DNA of 64,000 nt from contig NZ_VCNP01000056.1 of assembly GCF_006782915.1 (NCBI RefSeq), positions 744,001 through 808,000 of the forward strand, read 5' to 3'. This document shows, in pieces, positions 24,160 through 33,291 of this stretch. The stretch comes from Streptomyces calvus (GTDB lineage: Bacteria > Actinomycetota > Actinomycetes > Streptomycetales > Streptomycetaceae). The notes below the pieces were generated by a model. It made no database searches and was not told the DNA's origin. It worked only from the letters and a program-made list of their open reading frames with translations. Every line of letters begins with the position of its first letter. Position 1 is the stretch's first letter. Made by a program: the position numbers and the translations under genes.

Positions 24160-25026
24160 TCACCTGCCGAGCCCGAGTCCCCCGACGCCGCCCGGCTCCG
24201 CCGACGCGACGGCCCGGCCGGCCGGCAGGTCCGGCGCCGCGTCCGTCCCGGGCCGTCCCGGCAGGAACGTCACCTGCGGCGCGCCCGTGCGCGGATGGAC
24301 GGCCACCTCCGCGTCGACGCCGTACACCTCGGCCAGCAACCGCGGCGTGAGGACCTCGGCCGGCGGGCCGCAGGCGGTGACCTCCCCGTCGCACAGCACG
24401 TACAGGCGGTCGCAGTACGACGCGGCGAGGTTGAGGTCGTGCAGCGCGACCAGCACGGTCGCGGGCAGGCGGCGCAGTGCGCCGAGCACGTCCAACTGGT
24501 GCCGGATGTCGAGGTGGTTGGTGGGCTCGTCGAGGACCAGCAGCGCGGGCTGCTGGGCGAGGGCACGGGCGATGAGCACCCGCTGGCGTTCACCGCCGGA
24601 GAGACGGTCGAAGGGCCGGTCGGCCAGCCCGGCACCGTCCACCGCGTCCAGGGCCGCGCCGATCAGCTCGGCGTCCTCGGCGGTGTCACCGGCGAGCAGC
24701 CGCTTGTGCGGAGTGCGGCCCATCGCGACCACCTCACGGGCCGTCAGGTCGAGGTCCGCACCCGACTCCTGCACCACCGCCGCGACGGTGCGGGCCAGCC
24801 GCCGCACGGGCAGCGACCAGGCGTCCGCGCCGTCGACACGGACCCGGCCGGTGTCGGGGCGCAGCACCCGGTACACGGCGCGCAGCAGACTGGACTTGCC
24901 GCTGCCGTTGGGCCCGACCAGTCCGATCACCTCGCCCGGCCGGGCGGTCAGGGAGACGTCCGCCACCAGCCGGCGCGCACCCGCGGTGAGCGTCACCCGG
25001 TCGACGACGAGTTCGGCGGCGCTCAT
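24160..25026 (-). CDS. FecE/BtuD-type ABC importer ATPase, B12-riboswitch operon
   Basis: 288 residues. Walker A is LVGPNGSGKSSLLRAVYRVL, the Q-loop region is AVVQESGADLDLTAREVVAMGRTPHK, the signature is RLSGGERQRVLIARALA, Walker B is LLVLDEPTNHLD and the H-loop is LVALHDLNLAASYCD, all diagnostic of siderophore/vitamin B12 importers. It overlaps the permease stop by four bases and is the last gene of the binding protein-permease-ATPase operon whose leader is a cobalamin riboswitch. Cobalamin or cobalt-chelate uptake is therefore inferred; related proteins are sometimes labelled F420-0 or iron-siderophore transporters. Confidence 0.88.
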   Translation of the reverse strand: MSAAELVVDRVTLTAGARRLVADVSLTARPGEVIGLVGPNGSGKSSLLRAVYRVLRPDTGRVRVDGADAWSLPVRRLARTVAAVVQESGADLDLTAREVVAMGRTPHKRLLAGDTAEDAELIGAALDAVDGAGLADRPFDRLSGGERQRVLIARALAQQPALLVLDEPTNHLDIRHQLDVLGALRRLPATVLVALHDLNLAASYCDRLYVLCDGEVTACGPPAEVLTPRLLAEVYGVDAEVAVHPRTGAPQVTFLPGRPGTDAAPDLPAGRAVASAEPGGVGGLGLGR

Positions 25027-26138
25027 GCCGGTCCTCCCTCGCTGCCGCGCCGGGCGTCGCGCCGCATCAGCCACAGGAAGAACGGGCCGCCGCACAGGGC
25101 CGTGAGCACACCGACGGGAATCTCCATCGGCGCGGCGACCGTCCGCGCCGCGATGTCGGCCCACACGAGGAACACCGCTCCGCCGAGCGCGGCCGCCGGC
25201 AGCACCCTCCGGTGGTCGCCGCCGACGAACAGGCGCACGATGTGCGGCATCATCAGCCCCACGAAGCCGATCGGCCCGGCCGCCGCCACCAGCACCCCGG
25301 TGACCAGCGAGACCAGGACGAACATCCGGGCGCGGAACCGGGCCACGTCCAGCCCCATCGTGGTGGCCGCCTCCTCGCCGGCCAGCAGCAGGTTCAGGTT
25401 GCGGGCCTGCACCAGCAGGACACCGATGCCGAGCAGCAGCGCCAGGCCCGGCAGCCACAGCATCCCCCAGTCGACACCGCCGAGACCCCCGAGGGTCCAG
25501 GCGAGGACCGCGCGGGTCTCGTTGCCCCGGTCGGTGGTGAGCAGCAGCAGGTCGAGCAGGGCGGTGAGCACCGCGGCGACCGCCACCCCGGACAGCACCA
25601 GCCGCACCGAGGTGATGCGCCCGCCGGTGCGGGCGGTGGCGTACACGAGCAGCAGCGCGCCCAGCGCCCCCGCGAACGCGGCGGCCGGCAGCGACAAGGG
25701 GCCGAACACGCCGACCCCGAACACGAGCACCGCGACCGCGCCGAGGGACGCCCCGGAGGAGACGCCGAGCAGATACGGCTCGGCGAGCGGGTTGCGGACG
25801 AGGGCCTGCAGCGCGGTGCCCACCACCGCCAGACCGGCGCCGGTCACCGCGCCGAGCAGGACCCGCGGGGCCCGTACGTCCAGCACGATCGTCTCGCGCG
25901 CCCGCGACCAGTCGGGCGGCGACCGGTCGACGCCGAGCGCATGGGCGACGATGCCCCACACCTCACCGGGAGGCACCCGTACCGACCCGATGGCCAGGCC
26001 CGCCGTGACGGACGCGAGGAGCAGAACGGTCAGGGCCAGCAGCGTGAGCGGCAGGGCCCTGCGGTCCGGCGTCCGTGCGGCCGGTTCCTGCCGTGCCGCG
26101 GCCGGCGCCGCGGGGGCCCGGGTGGCGGGCGGGGTCAC
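25023..26138 (-). CDS. FecCD/BtuC-type ABC permease, B12-riboswitch operon
   Basis: 371 residues with about ten membrane helices, of the FecCD family. Typical segments are ALVRNPLAEPYLLGVSSGASLGA near residue 115, GEEAATTMGLDVARFRARMFV near residue 255, and GPIGFVGLMMPHIVRLFVGGDHR near residue 290, the last being the coupling region that meets the ATPase. The GTG at 26138 overlaps the stop of the binding-protein gene (GTGA). It forms the channel for the riboswitch-controlled importer. Confidence 0.9.
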   Translation of the reverse strand: MTPPATRAPAAPAAARQEPAARTPDRRALPLTLLALTVLLLASVTAGLAIGSVRVPPGEVWGIVAHALGVDRSPPDWSRARETIVLDVRAPRVLLGAVTGAGLAVVGTALQALVRNPLAEPYLLGVSSGASLGAVAVLVFGVGVFGPLSLPAAAFAGALGALLLVYATARTGGRITSVRLVLSGVAVAAVLTALLDLLLLTTDRGNETRAVLAWTLGGLGGVDWGMLWLPGLALLLGIGVLLVQARNLNLLLAGEEAATTMGLDVARFRARMFVLVSLVTGVLVAAAGPIGFVGLMMPHIVRLFVGGDHRRVLPAAALGGAVFLVWADIAARTVAAPMEIPVGVLTALCGGPFFLWLMRRDARRGSEGGPA

Positions 26139-27163
26139 CGGAAGCTCTCCGGGTGCAGTCCGCGGGCCAGGCCGTCCACGGCGCGGGCCGAGCGGATGCC
26201 GACCAGGGTGGCCGTCAGCGGCAGCACGACGAACCGCCGGTTCTTCACCGCCGGCACGTCGGCGAGGGCCGGTCGAGACAGCAGGAACTCCTTCTTCCGC
26301 TCGACGCTTCCGGCACCGGCGTAGTCGTAGACGGCGATCACCTCGGGCCGGCGGGCGACGACCTGCTCCCAGGAAACGTCACCGAAGACGTCGTCCAGGT
26401 CGGCGAAGACGTTGCGGCCGCCGGCCAGCCGGATCAGCTCGGTGCCCAGGCTCCTGCCGCCCGCGGTGAACGCGCTCCTGTCGCCGCTGTCGTACACGAA
26501 CACCGGCACCTCCGGTTCGCCCGCCACGGCCGAGACCGCCTTGCCGACCCGGCCCTCCAGGTCGGCGACCAGCCGTTCGGCCCGCTCGGGCACGCCGAAG
26601 ATCCGGCCGACGGTGCGGATCTCCTCGTAGGTGTCCTCCATCGTCACCCGCTTCCCGCCGCAGTACTCGCGGTTGAGGTGGGTGTCGATGCCGGCGTCGG
26701 CGAACGCCTCGCGGGAACGTCCCTCGTTCTCGGCGAACGCACTGCCGTAACCGCCGTAGACGAGGTCCGGCTCGGCCTCCAGGACCGTCTCGAACGACGG
26801 CTCCCGCTCGGCCAGTTGCGGGATCGCCGCGAAGTCCGCGGCCAGTTCCGGCAGCGGGTCGGAGTCGGGGAAGGCGGTGCCGACCATGCGGTCCTTCAGA
26901 CCGAGGGCGAGCATCAGCTCGGCGGGATGCTGGTGGATGGTCACCACCCGCCGAGGCGGCGCCTCGTACGTCGTCTTCACACCGCAGTTGTCGACGGTGA
27001 CGGGAAAACCTTCGTGTGCCGCCGCGGCGGCCTTCGGGTCCCGGGCGGCACCGCCGGCGGACGCGCCGCAGCCGGCGGCCAGCAGCACCACCGACAGGAC
27101 GGCCGCAGCGGCCCCGAGGCGCGGCGAACGGCGGGTGCGGGCAGGGGGGAACGAGGGGGACAC
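26135..27163 (-). CDS. BtuF/FepB-type substrate-binding lipoprotein, B12-riboswitch operon
   Basis: 342 residues from the GTG at 27163, chosen because AGGAGG is six bases upstream; the frame continues into the riboswitch but that part is not coding. The lipobox is LLAAGC (Cys32). The fold-III binding protein shows PPRRVVTIHQHPAELMLALG, EAEPDLVYGGYGSAF, and EQVVARRPEVIAVYDYAG near the C-terminal lobe, the standard segments of cobalamin/siderophore binding proteins. It is first in the operon, directly after a cobalamin riboswitch. The ligand could be cobalamin, a cobinamide, or a metal chelate made by the neighbouring operon. Confidence 0.87.
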   Translation of the reverse strand: MSPSFPPARTRRSPRLGAAAAVLSVVLLAAGCGASAGGAARDPKAAAAAHEGFPVTVDNCGVKTTYEAPPRRVVTIHQHPAELMLALGLKDRMVGTAFPDSDPLPELAADFAAIPQLAEREPSFETVLEAEPDLVYGGYGSAFAENEGRSREAFADAGIDTHLNREYCGGKRVTMEDTYEEIRTVGRIFGVPERAERLVADLEGRVGKAVSAVAGEPEVPVFVYDSGDRSAFTAGGRSLGTELIRLAGGRNVFADLDDVFGDVSWEQVVARRPEVIAVYDYAGAGSVERKKEFLLSRPALADVPAVKNRRFVVLPLTATLVGIRSARAVDGLARGLHPESFR

Positions 27164-27199
27164 GTGAAGCCTCCTGGAGTCCGCGCTCCTTGGAACGGG

Positions 27200-27355
27200 C
27201 CCGCGACAGGCCAGTGTCCTGACTCCCGGATCAACGCTCCCCCCGGCCTTCCCGCGCGGCGCGCAGTGGCATGTCGAGGGGGTGCACTCCCCGGTCACAG
27301 TGGCGGGACCGTGCCGGAATCGCACCGGCTTCCTGTCTCCCGTCGCGGCGTTGAC
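27200..27355 (-). promoter_or_regulatory. Cobalamin riboswitch of the ABC importer operon
   Basis: Read on the minus strand, the leader contains GAAGCCGGTGCGATTCCGGC, then GGTCCCGCCACTGTGA, and further on GGGAGTCAGGACACTGGCC, the conserved elements of the cobalamin (B12 element) aptamer. The CCGG-loop-CCGG hairpin is at 27314-27328. It ends about 40 bases before the GTG of the binding-protein gene, so binding of cobalamin should block translation or transcription of the importer. Boundaries are approximate. Confidence 0.93.
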
Positions 27356-27425
27356 CCGGTGATACTACGTTTCCCCGCGGCGGCGGCAAAAGGGCGCACG
27401 GAACTCCCGCACGCCCCAGCCGTCG

Positions 27426-28175
27426 TCATCCGCCGCGCACCGCCCGCACCACCAGACGCTCGGCGTTCTCGTCGTAGGGCCGGCCGTCGAAACCGCCGTG
27501 GATCTCCACGCGTTCGAAGCCCGCCTCCTCGACCATCCGCCGCAGCTCCACCGCGCTGTACACGAACCACACCAGCGTGGCCCGCGTCACCCGCTCGCCC
27601 CGCACCAGCACCCAGTCGCTGCGCAGCCGCGCCCAGTCGTCCAGCACGGTGTCGGTCTGCACCATCAGGTCGTCGCCGCGCCGCACCACCTTGGGCGGGG
27701 TGACCCTGCGGGCCAGCAGTTCCTTGCCCGCGAGGTCCAGCACGAGGGTGCCACCCGGGGCCAGACAGCCGTACATGGTGCGCAGGACGCGCTCGTTGTC
27801 GGCCGGGTCCTCGAAGTAGCCGAACGACGTGAACATGTTGAGGACGACGTCGAAGACGGCCGGTGCCGTGTACGTGCGCGCGTCCGCCCGCACGTGGGTG
27901 ACCGGGACGCCGGCGTCGGCCGACCGTTTGCGTGCCCGCTCCAGCATCGGCGCACTCAGGTCCACACCCGTCACCCGGTGGCCGCGGCGGGCCAGCGGCA
28001 CGGTGAACACGCCCGGCCCGCAGCACAGGTCGAGCACCCGCGAACCGGCCGGGAAGGACAGCAGAGGAGAGGAGTCCAGCAACTCCTCGGCCTGCTCGTG
28101 GCGTTGCTCGGAGAAGAGGAAGTCGTGGAACTCGGTCCAGAAGTCATCGTCCTGGAACCCGCCCGTCCGTGTCAT
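27426..28175 (-). CDS. Class I SAM-dependent methyltransferase of the B12-riboswitch operon
   Basis: 249 residues. Motif I is SRVLDLCCGPGVFTVPLARRG near residue 45, motif post-I is VTGVDLSAPMLERA, motif IV is FDVVLNMFTSFGYFEDP, and the end is VEIHGGFDGRPYDENAERLVVR, typical of the small-molecule methyltransferase group. It overlaps the end of the MFS gene by 32 bases and is the last gene of the operon that starts with the GHMP kinase. It may methylate the product of that pathway; a corrinoid methyltransferase is unlikely because it lacks the tetrapyrrole-methylase fold. Confidence 0.82.
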   Translation of the reverse strand: MTRTGGFQDDDFWTEFHDFLFSEQRHEQAEELLDSSPLLSFPAGSRVLDLCCGPGVFTVPLARRGHRVTGVDLSAPMLERARKRSADAGVPVTHVRADARTYTAPAVFDVVLNMFTSFGYFEDPADNERVLRTMYGCLAPGGTLVLDLAGKELLARRVTPPKVVRRGDDLMVQTDTVLDDWARLRSDWVLVRGERVTRATLVWFVYSAVELRRMVEEAGFERVEIHGGFDGRPYDENAERLVVRAVRGG

Positions 28176-29406
28176 CGCGCGTCAGTGCCCTTTCGTCGTC
28201 GCCGTGCGGGGTGGGACGCCGGTCCGTGCGCCGGCGCAGGGTCAGCAGAAGAGGAGGGAGCAACAGGCACTGGGCGGCGGCCAGCAGCCAGAACCAGCCG
28301 GTGTTCCCGGCCCGTTCACCGAGGCCGTACAGCTGCCCGCCCAGCACTCCGCTCGCGCATGCGCCCAGGCCCGCGGCCAGCCGCTGCCGGCCGAAGACCA
28401 CCGCGTCGGAGCACGTGCTGCGGCGCAGCGCCTCCAGGTCGTTCTTCAGGAACAGCACGATGTCGCCCAGGGTGATCAGCGCACCGCCCGCCAGCAGCGC
28501 CGTCCGCGTGCCGATCGCCAGGACGGCCAGCCCGGCCGCCAGCCCCGCGAACCCGGCCGCGAGGGCGAGGGCGTACGGCATGCGCCGGATCATCCCGGCC
28601 GTGAGCGGCTGCACGACGACGACCAGCGTGAAGCAGAGCAGCAGCACCATGCCGTAGAACGCGCCGGACGCCCGCTCCACGGCGTACACCGCCAGGAAGT
28701 GCTGGAAGTGGAAGTACAGGTAGAACGCCAGCGCGTTGGCGGCGAACGGCAGCAGCGCCACCCCGGCCGGCCGGTCCGGGAGCGCCCGGCCCGGAACCGG
28801 ACGGTCCTTACCGCCCGCGTCGGGCAGCCGGGCGTGGCCCGCGGTGACCAGCACGAACAGTGCCGTCACCGCCAGGAACAACCGGCCGGGCGCAGACAGC
28901 ACGAACGGTCCGGCGATCAGCGGTCCGAGCGCCATGCCGGCGTTGAGCGCCGCGTTGCCCGCCGACAGGAACGCCGGGCGGCGCTCCTCGTCCACGCCGT
29001 GCACCAGGTACGCCTTGTTGGCGGGCAGGTAGAGGGCGGCGCCGCAGCAGGTCAGCACGAGCGCGCCGACGGCCAGCGGCGGCCAGCGCAGCGCGAGCAG
29101 CAGCCCGACGAACCCGGCCGTGCGCACCACGAGCGCCCACAGCATGGTGCGGCGCAGCCCGATCCGGTCCGCCAGCGCCCCGCCGACGACGCCGCCGGAG
29201 AACTGCACCAGCGACGCCACAGCCAGCACGACGCCGACCGTGCCGAGCCCCATCCCGAGCCGTTCGTGCAGGAAGACCGACATGAACGGCAGCACCATGA
29301 AGCTGCCGAGCGGAATCAGGAACGAGCTGAGCAGCAGGAACCGCAGCGGACCGTCGAGCGGCAGGAGACCGGCCCGCACCTGCCGCCGCTCACCGCGTTC
29401 ACCCAC
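28144..29406 (-). CDS. MFS transporter of the B12-riboswitch operon
   Basis: 420 residues with about twelve membrane helices. The loop after helix 2, GGALADRIGLRRTMLWAL, is the MFS signature (GxLaDRxGrr), and PANKAYLVHGVDEERRPAFLSAG is the conserved helix 4-5 region of drug/metabolite antiporters of the MdtG/YajR-like branch. The GTG at 29406 overlaps the ATP-grasp stop by eight bases; there is no strong ribosome binding site, which fits coupled translation. Placed after kinase, PLP enzyme and ligase genes, it is the natural exporter of their product. Confidence 0.85.
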   Translation of the reverse strand: MGERGERRQVRAGLLPLDGPLRFLLLSSFLIPLGSFMVLPFMSVFLHERLGMGLGTVGVVLAVASLVQFSGGVVGGALADRIGLRRTMLWALVVRTAGFVGLLLALRWPPLAVGALVLTCCGAALYLPANKAYLVHGVDEERRPAFLSAGNAALNAGMALGPLIAGPFVLSAPGRLFLAVTALFVLVTAGHARLPDAGGKDRPVPGRALPDRPAGVALLPFAANALAFYLYFHFQHFLAVYAVERASGAFYGMVLLLCFTLVVVVQPLTAGMIRRMPYALALAAGFAGLAAGLAVLAIGTRTALLAGGALITLGDIVLFLKNDLEALRRSTCSDAVVFGRQRLAAGLGACASGVLGGQLYGLGERAGNTGWFWLLAAAQCLLLPPLLLTLRRRTDRRPTPHGDDERALTRDDTDGRVPGR

Positions 29407-30634
29407 CGGACGGGTCCGGGAAGGGTGTGGTGAGCACCCGCAGGGCGTTGGCGGCGGCCACCGCGCGGTGGGTGGCGAGTTCGGCGGTCTCGGCCTCCGC
29501 ATAGACGATGCCCGCGTAGCCGCGGCTGTCGTCCAGGTGCTCGATGCGGTCACCGGGCCGCCTGACCGGGTACCAGGCGGGCGCGCCGGGCATGTCCGCC
29601 AGCCGGTCGAGCCCGGCGACCCCGGTGAACACGCCGGGCGCCGCCGGGTAGCCGAGGACGAACGCCACGGCCGGCCCGCCGGGCGGTTCGGCGTCCATCA
29701 GACGCGGACGGCGGCCGAGCGCGGTCTCGATCATCGCCTCGTACACGTTGACGCCGAGCGCCCGGCACAGCCCCTCACCGACCAGCGCGCCGCCGATCCG
29801 CGGGTTGACCTCCACGACCTCCTGGCCGGTGGCGGTCAGCACGAACTCCACGTGCGCGAAGCGGTCGGTGTAGCCGATGGCGGCGAGCACGTCACCGAGC
29901 CACCGTTCCAGGGAGGCCCGGCGGGGTTCCGGGAAGGCCACCGGGAAGGCGGTCGTCTCCTCCCGGAACCGGGGCTCCGGCGACATCAGCCGGCTGGAGA
30001 CGCCCAGCAGCCGGGTGCGGCCCGCCCAGGTGAGGGTCTCGGCGCTGTACACCGGGCCGCTGAAGTACGGTTCGGCGAACAGCCGACCCTTCAGTTCCCG
30101 TCCCGCCGCCTCCTCCAGGGCCGTGTCGAGTTCGGGTTCGTCGCGGATCAGCCAGACGTTCTGGCTGCCGGTGCCCGCCGTGTCCTTCAGGATCGCGGGC
30201 AGCCCGACGTCCTTGAGCAGCAGCTCACGCAGCCCCGAGCCGGTGGCGGGTTCCACGGCCCGTCCGCGGGTGAGCCCGGCCCCGTGCAGCCGGTTGCGCA
30301 CGGCCGCCTTGTCCCGGGTCAGCCGCAGGACGGCCGGGTCGAGTCCGGGCAGGCCGAGCCGTGCGATGAGGTCGGCGCCGGCCAGGGTCCAGGTGTCGGT
30401 GGAACTGATCAGGCCGCGCAGGTCCGGGACGTGGTGGAGCAGGCCGGCGACCCGCTCCGTGTCGAAGGTGTCGGTCTCCACCACGTCGAGCGCGCCGGCC
30501 GGCAGCCGGTCCAGTTCGTGCGCGTACCAGTCGGGGTTGCCGGTCAGCAGCAGCAGCCGTTCGCCGAGCGTGTCGGCGGCGCGCACCAGGTGCCCGAGCC
30601 CGAAGGTCAGCGATTCCAGACAGGCAACGGTCAT
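29399..30634 (-). CDS. ATP-grasp ligase of the B12-riboswitch operon
   Basis: 411 residues. The middle domain has the ATP-binding LPAILKDTAGTGSQNVWLI near residue 150, and the C-terminal lobe the metal- and phosphate-binding FAHVEFVLTATGQEVVEVNPRIGGA near residue 285, which is the ATP-grasp catalytic signature (carboxylate-amine ligase type, as in amino-acid and dipeptide ligases). The N-terminal 100 residues are a Rossmann-like preATP-grasp domain. Its start overlaps the stop of the PLP-enzyme gene (ATGA). Such enzymes activate a carboxylate as acyl phosphate and couple it to an amine, so it probably joins the amino acid made by the preceding enzymes to another carboxylic acid. Substrates unknown. 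Confidence 0.85.
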   Translation of the reverse strand: MTVACLESLTFGLGHLVRAADTLGERLLLLTGNPDWYAHELDRLPAGALDVVETDTFDTERVAGLLHHVPDLRGLISSTDTWTLAGADLIARLGLPGLDPAVLRLTRDKAAVRNRLHGAGLTRGRAVEPATGSGLRELLLKDVGLPAILKDTAGTGSQNVWLIRDEPELDTALEEAAGRELKGRLFAEPYFSGPVYSAETLTWAGRTRLLGVSSRLMSPEPRFREETTAFPVAFPEPRRASLERWLGDVLAAIGYTDRFAHVEFVLTATGQEVVEVNPRIGGALVGEGLCRALGVNVYEAMIETALGRRPRLMDAEPPGGPAVAFVLGYPAAPGVFTGVAGLDRLADMPGAPAWYPVRRPGDRIEHLDDSRGYAGIVYAEAETAELATHRAVAAANALRVLTTPFPDPSGG

Positions 30635-31653
30635 GCCGCCCGCTCCTTCCAGTGGGCCGGGCAGGCGGCGCGCTGCCAGGCCATCCTCGACCAGGGCATG
30701 GTCATCTCCTCCGGTTCGCGGACCTCGACGGGTTTCAGCGCGGCGGGGTCCGCGGCCTCCGCGTGGCGGGCGAAGACGCGCTCCACGTACCGGTGTCCGG
30801 TGTCGGCGCCGATCACCAGGTGCACCCGGTCGGGCCGCAGGCGCGCCTCGTACGTCGCGGCCAGGTATCCGGCGCCGGTGGACAGCCCGGCGAAGACCGC
30901 GTGGTCGCGCAGCAGGGCGACCGCGCCGGACATGGCGTGCGTGAAGTCCAGCCAGTGCACGGCGTCGTAGAGGTGGTGGCGGACGTTGTCGAAGACGATC
31001 GACGACCCGATGCCGGCGATGATGGCCTCCGGGTCGTGGTGGTGCTGGCTGCCGAAGGTGACGCTGCCGAAGGGCTGCACGCCGACCAGGCGCACCGAGG
31101 GGTCCGAGGCCCGCAGGCGCTCGACGAGTCCGCCGGTGGAGGCGCCGGATCCGACGCCGCCGACCACGGTCAGCGGCGTGTCGGGGAACGCGGCGCGGAC
31201 CCGGTCGGCGACGTCCCGGTAGCCGAGGTAGTGGATGTCGTCGTGGTACTGGCGCATCCAGTGGCAGTCGGGCCGCTCGGCGAGGATCTGCCGCACCCGC
31301 CGCACCCTCGCCTCCTGGTCCAGCCGGAGGCTGCGCGACGGCTGCATCCGGTCCACGGTGGCGCCGAGGATCTCCAGCTGGGCGAGTGTGGTGGCGTCGA
31401 CGGTGGTCGACGCGACGATGTGGCAGCGCATGCCGTACCGGTGGCAGGCCAGCGCGAGGGCCTGGGCGTAGATGCCACTGGAACTGTCGACCAGGGTCTG
31501 GCCCGGGCGGACCGTGCCCCGGTCGAGCAGGTGGCGGACGGCGGCGAGCGCCGAGTAGATCTTCATCGACTCGAACCGCAGCAGGACCAGGCCGTCGGTG
31601 AGCCCGACCAGGTCGGGGACCTTCAGGGCGTCGGCGATGTGGGGGTGGATCAC
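30631..31653 (-). CDS. Cysteine-synthase-like fold-II PLP enzyme of the B12-riboswitch operon
   Basis: 340 residues from a GTG with AGGAGG six bases upstream. The PLP lysine is probably in VLLRFESMKIYSALAAV near residue 30, the substrate loop is LVDSSSGIYAQALALA, and the phosphate loop VVGGVGSGASTGGLVE near residue 165. The lysine motif (ESMKIYS) differs from SVKDR of true cysteine synthases, so the family is a divergent beta-replacement or beta-elimination group. Preceded by a GHMP kinase that would make an O-phospho amino acid, and followed by an ATP-grasp ligase, it may replace the phosphate of that intermediate with an amine or thiol, as SbnA does in staphyloferrin B synthesis. This is inference. 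Confidence 0.82.
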   Translation of the reverse strand: MIHPHIADALKVPDLVGLTDGLVLLRFESMKIYSALAAVRHLLDRGTVRPGQTLVDSSSGIYAQALALACHRYGMRCHIVASTTVDATTLAQLEILGATVDRMQPSRSLRLDQEARVRRVRQILAERPDCHWMRQYHDDIHYLGYRDVADRVRAAFPDTPLTVVGGVGSGASTGGLVERLRASDPSVRLVGVQPFGSVTFGSQHHHDPEAIIAGIGSSIVFDNVRHHLYDAVHWLDFTHAMSGAVALLRDHAVFAGLSTGAGYLAATYEARLRPDRVHLVIGADTGHRYVERVFARHAEAADPAALKPVEVREPEEMTMPWSRMAWQRAACPAHWKERAA

Positions 31654-32615
31654 CCGTAGCCTCCTTGGGCGAATGAGCACTGGTGGCCGAGCGAGTGGAA
31701 GAACGCGGACAGGTCGCAGGCGAGGTCGGGGTCCGGGCGGCGGGTGAAGAGGTAACCGGTCAGGCATCCGGTGTGGGCGACGAAGACACCGTCCGCCCCG
31801 AACCGCTCCCGGTGGGCGAGCAGTTCACCGAACGTCGCCTTGGGCAGCACCTCCTGCGACAGTGTCGCGCTGAGCGTGGCGGCACGGGCGACGGCGGCGG
31901 CGTCACCGGAGTCGAAGCCCTTGAGGAGGTCCGTGAGGCACCGCTCGTACTCCTCTCCGCGCCGCCGGTAGTGCGCCAGCAGCCGTCCGGTGACGGCCTG
32001 GGTGTCGACGGTCCCGGGCTCGGTGACGAAGGCGGTGTGGAAGCCGATGTCCGTGCCCAGCCGCCGCACCACCCGGTGGCGGCCGCTCAGGTGCAGGGCG
32101 AACTCGTCGAGGAAGACGCTGTCGGCCCGCTCGATGCCCGCCAGGACACCGAGCACCACGTCCGGGTCGTAGGGCAGGCCGAACACCCGGTACAGGCAGC
32201 GCAGGGTGGCCACCACGTCCGCGGTGGAGCTGGCCATCCCCACGCCCACCCGCAGTTCGGAGTGCGTGCTCCAGACACCGGGCGGCAGGGTCAGGCCGTA
32301 GTGCCGCAGGAACAGGCGCGCCGCGGTCGCCGCCTTCTTCCCGAGCGGGGACGCCGGCGGCGGGCCGGTGGCGTCGCGCGGGGTGAAGTACACCCAGGAG
32401 TGGCGGTTGACGGGAAAGGACACCAGCGCGATGTCGGGCTCGCCGCCCGCCCGCAACGGCCCCTGATACAGCTCGCCGAGGGTGCCGCGGCAGACACCGG
32501 AGACGGTGCCCTTCGGCGGTGGCCGGCCCGCGCGGCCGCGTCCGTCCGGTGGTGGTCCGTCCCGTCCCGGCGGTTCGGGCGGGCGCGGTCGGTGAGAACC
32601 GGCCGGGTCACGCAT
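31650..32615 (-). CDS. GHMP kinase (PduX/L-threonine-kinase-like), first gene after B12 riboswitch
   Basis: 321 residues. The GHMP ATP-binding motif is ELRVGVGMASSTADVVATLR near residue 125; the N-terminal CRGTLGELYQG and C-terminal GVFVAHTGCLTGYLF (motif 3) complete the fold. This sequence type includes PduX, which phosphorylates L-threonine for the aminopropanol arm of cobalamin. GGAGG lies seven bases before the ATG at 32615. The cobalamin riboswitch ends about 140 bases upstream. In a cobalamin pathway one would expect CobD-type decarboxylases nearby; instead a beta-replacement enzyme and an ATP-grasp ligase follow, so the phosphorylated hydroxy-amino acid probably feeds a different product. 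The first 35 residues are a proline-rich extension. Confidence 0.82.
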   Translation of the reverse strand: MRDPAGSHRPRPPEPPGRDGPPPDGRGRAGRPPPKGTVSGVCRGTLGELYQGPLRAGGEPDIALVSFPVNRHSWVYFTPRDATGPPPASPLGKKAATAARLFLRHYGLTLPPGVWSTHSELRVGVGMASSTADVVATLRCLYRVFGLPYDPDVVLGVLAGIERADSVFLDEFALHLSGRHRVVRRLGTDIGFHTAFVTEPGTVDTQAVTGRLLAHYRRRGEEYERCLTDLLKGFDSGDAAAVARAATLSATLSQEVLPKATFGELLAHRERFGADGVFVAHTGCLTGYLFTRRPDPDLACDLSAFFHSLGHQCSFAQGGYG

Positions 32616-32754
32616 GTGTCGTCCTCCGTCCCGAACCCTGAGAACCACCCGGCCGGGCAAGGAGGCGCGGTCGTACGCGCGAGAGCGTACGAACGTCGTA
32701 CCGCCGACCCAGTCCGCGAGGTCACCGTGCACAGCCCGCGCCGGAGGGCGCGGG

Positions 32755-32945
32755 CGCAGTGGCAGGTCTTCGGACTCGTGGCCCCGCCCGCCGTGAACCG
32801 GCGGACACCTACTGACCGTCACTTCCCGGGCTCTCACGCGGGCCCAGTGACATCGACGGCGTTCGTTCCCACTCACCGCTGCGGGACAGTCCCGGATTCG
32901 CACCGGGTTCCCTCTTGCGTCGCGCCCTGTGGTGTCCGGTCGGAC
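32755..32945 (-). promoter_or_regulatory. Cobalamin riboswitch of the GHMP kinase-PLP-ATP-grasp-MFS operon
   Basis: On the minus strand: GAGGGAACCCGGTGCGAATC, then GGACTGTCCCGCAGCGGTGA, and after a longer variable region GAGTCCGAAGACCTGCCAC. These are the conserved core elements of a cobalamin aptamer; the CCCGG hairpin is at 32891-32907. The remaining 140 bases before the kinase start contain a CGTACG-ctctcgcg-CGTACG hairpin that may be part of the expression platform. The region 32950-33291 right of it holds only the two divergent promoters, with no gene seen. Confidence 0.92.
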
Positions 32946-33291
32946 GGCGGGCGCGAACCGACTGCTCACCTCAGGGTAGGGACGGCGGGCCTGCCGCGAC
33001 AGGGGGCTACGGGCGGTTGTCCTGATTACGGGTGGGGCTTACGGCGCCGGAGTGACCCGGCGGGGGCCGTGTGACGGAGGGACGCGGGCGGTGCGGCGGA
33101 GGGAAACGCGTGGTGCCTGCTCGGTTCGGCCGCGTTTTCCGGAGGCCGTCGCGCCGTGCGACGCGCTCTCGCGTCCCGCTGGTGCTGTGGCCGAATTGTC
33201 TCTCGGTCACCCGCTGTCGCACTGGCCAGACTGGTGGCCCCACGACACACGTGCCACCGTCACCACCGAGACCGGCGCCGGGAGGCCCTTG

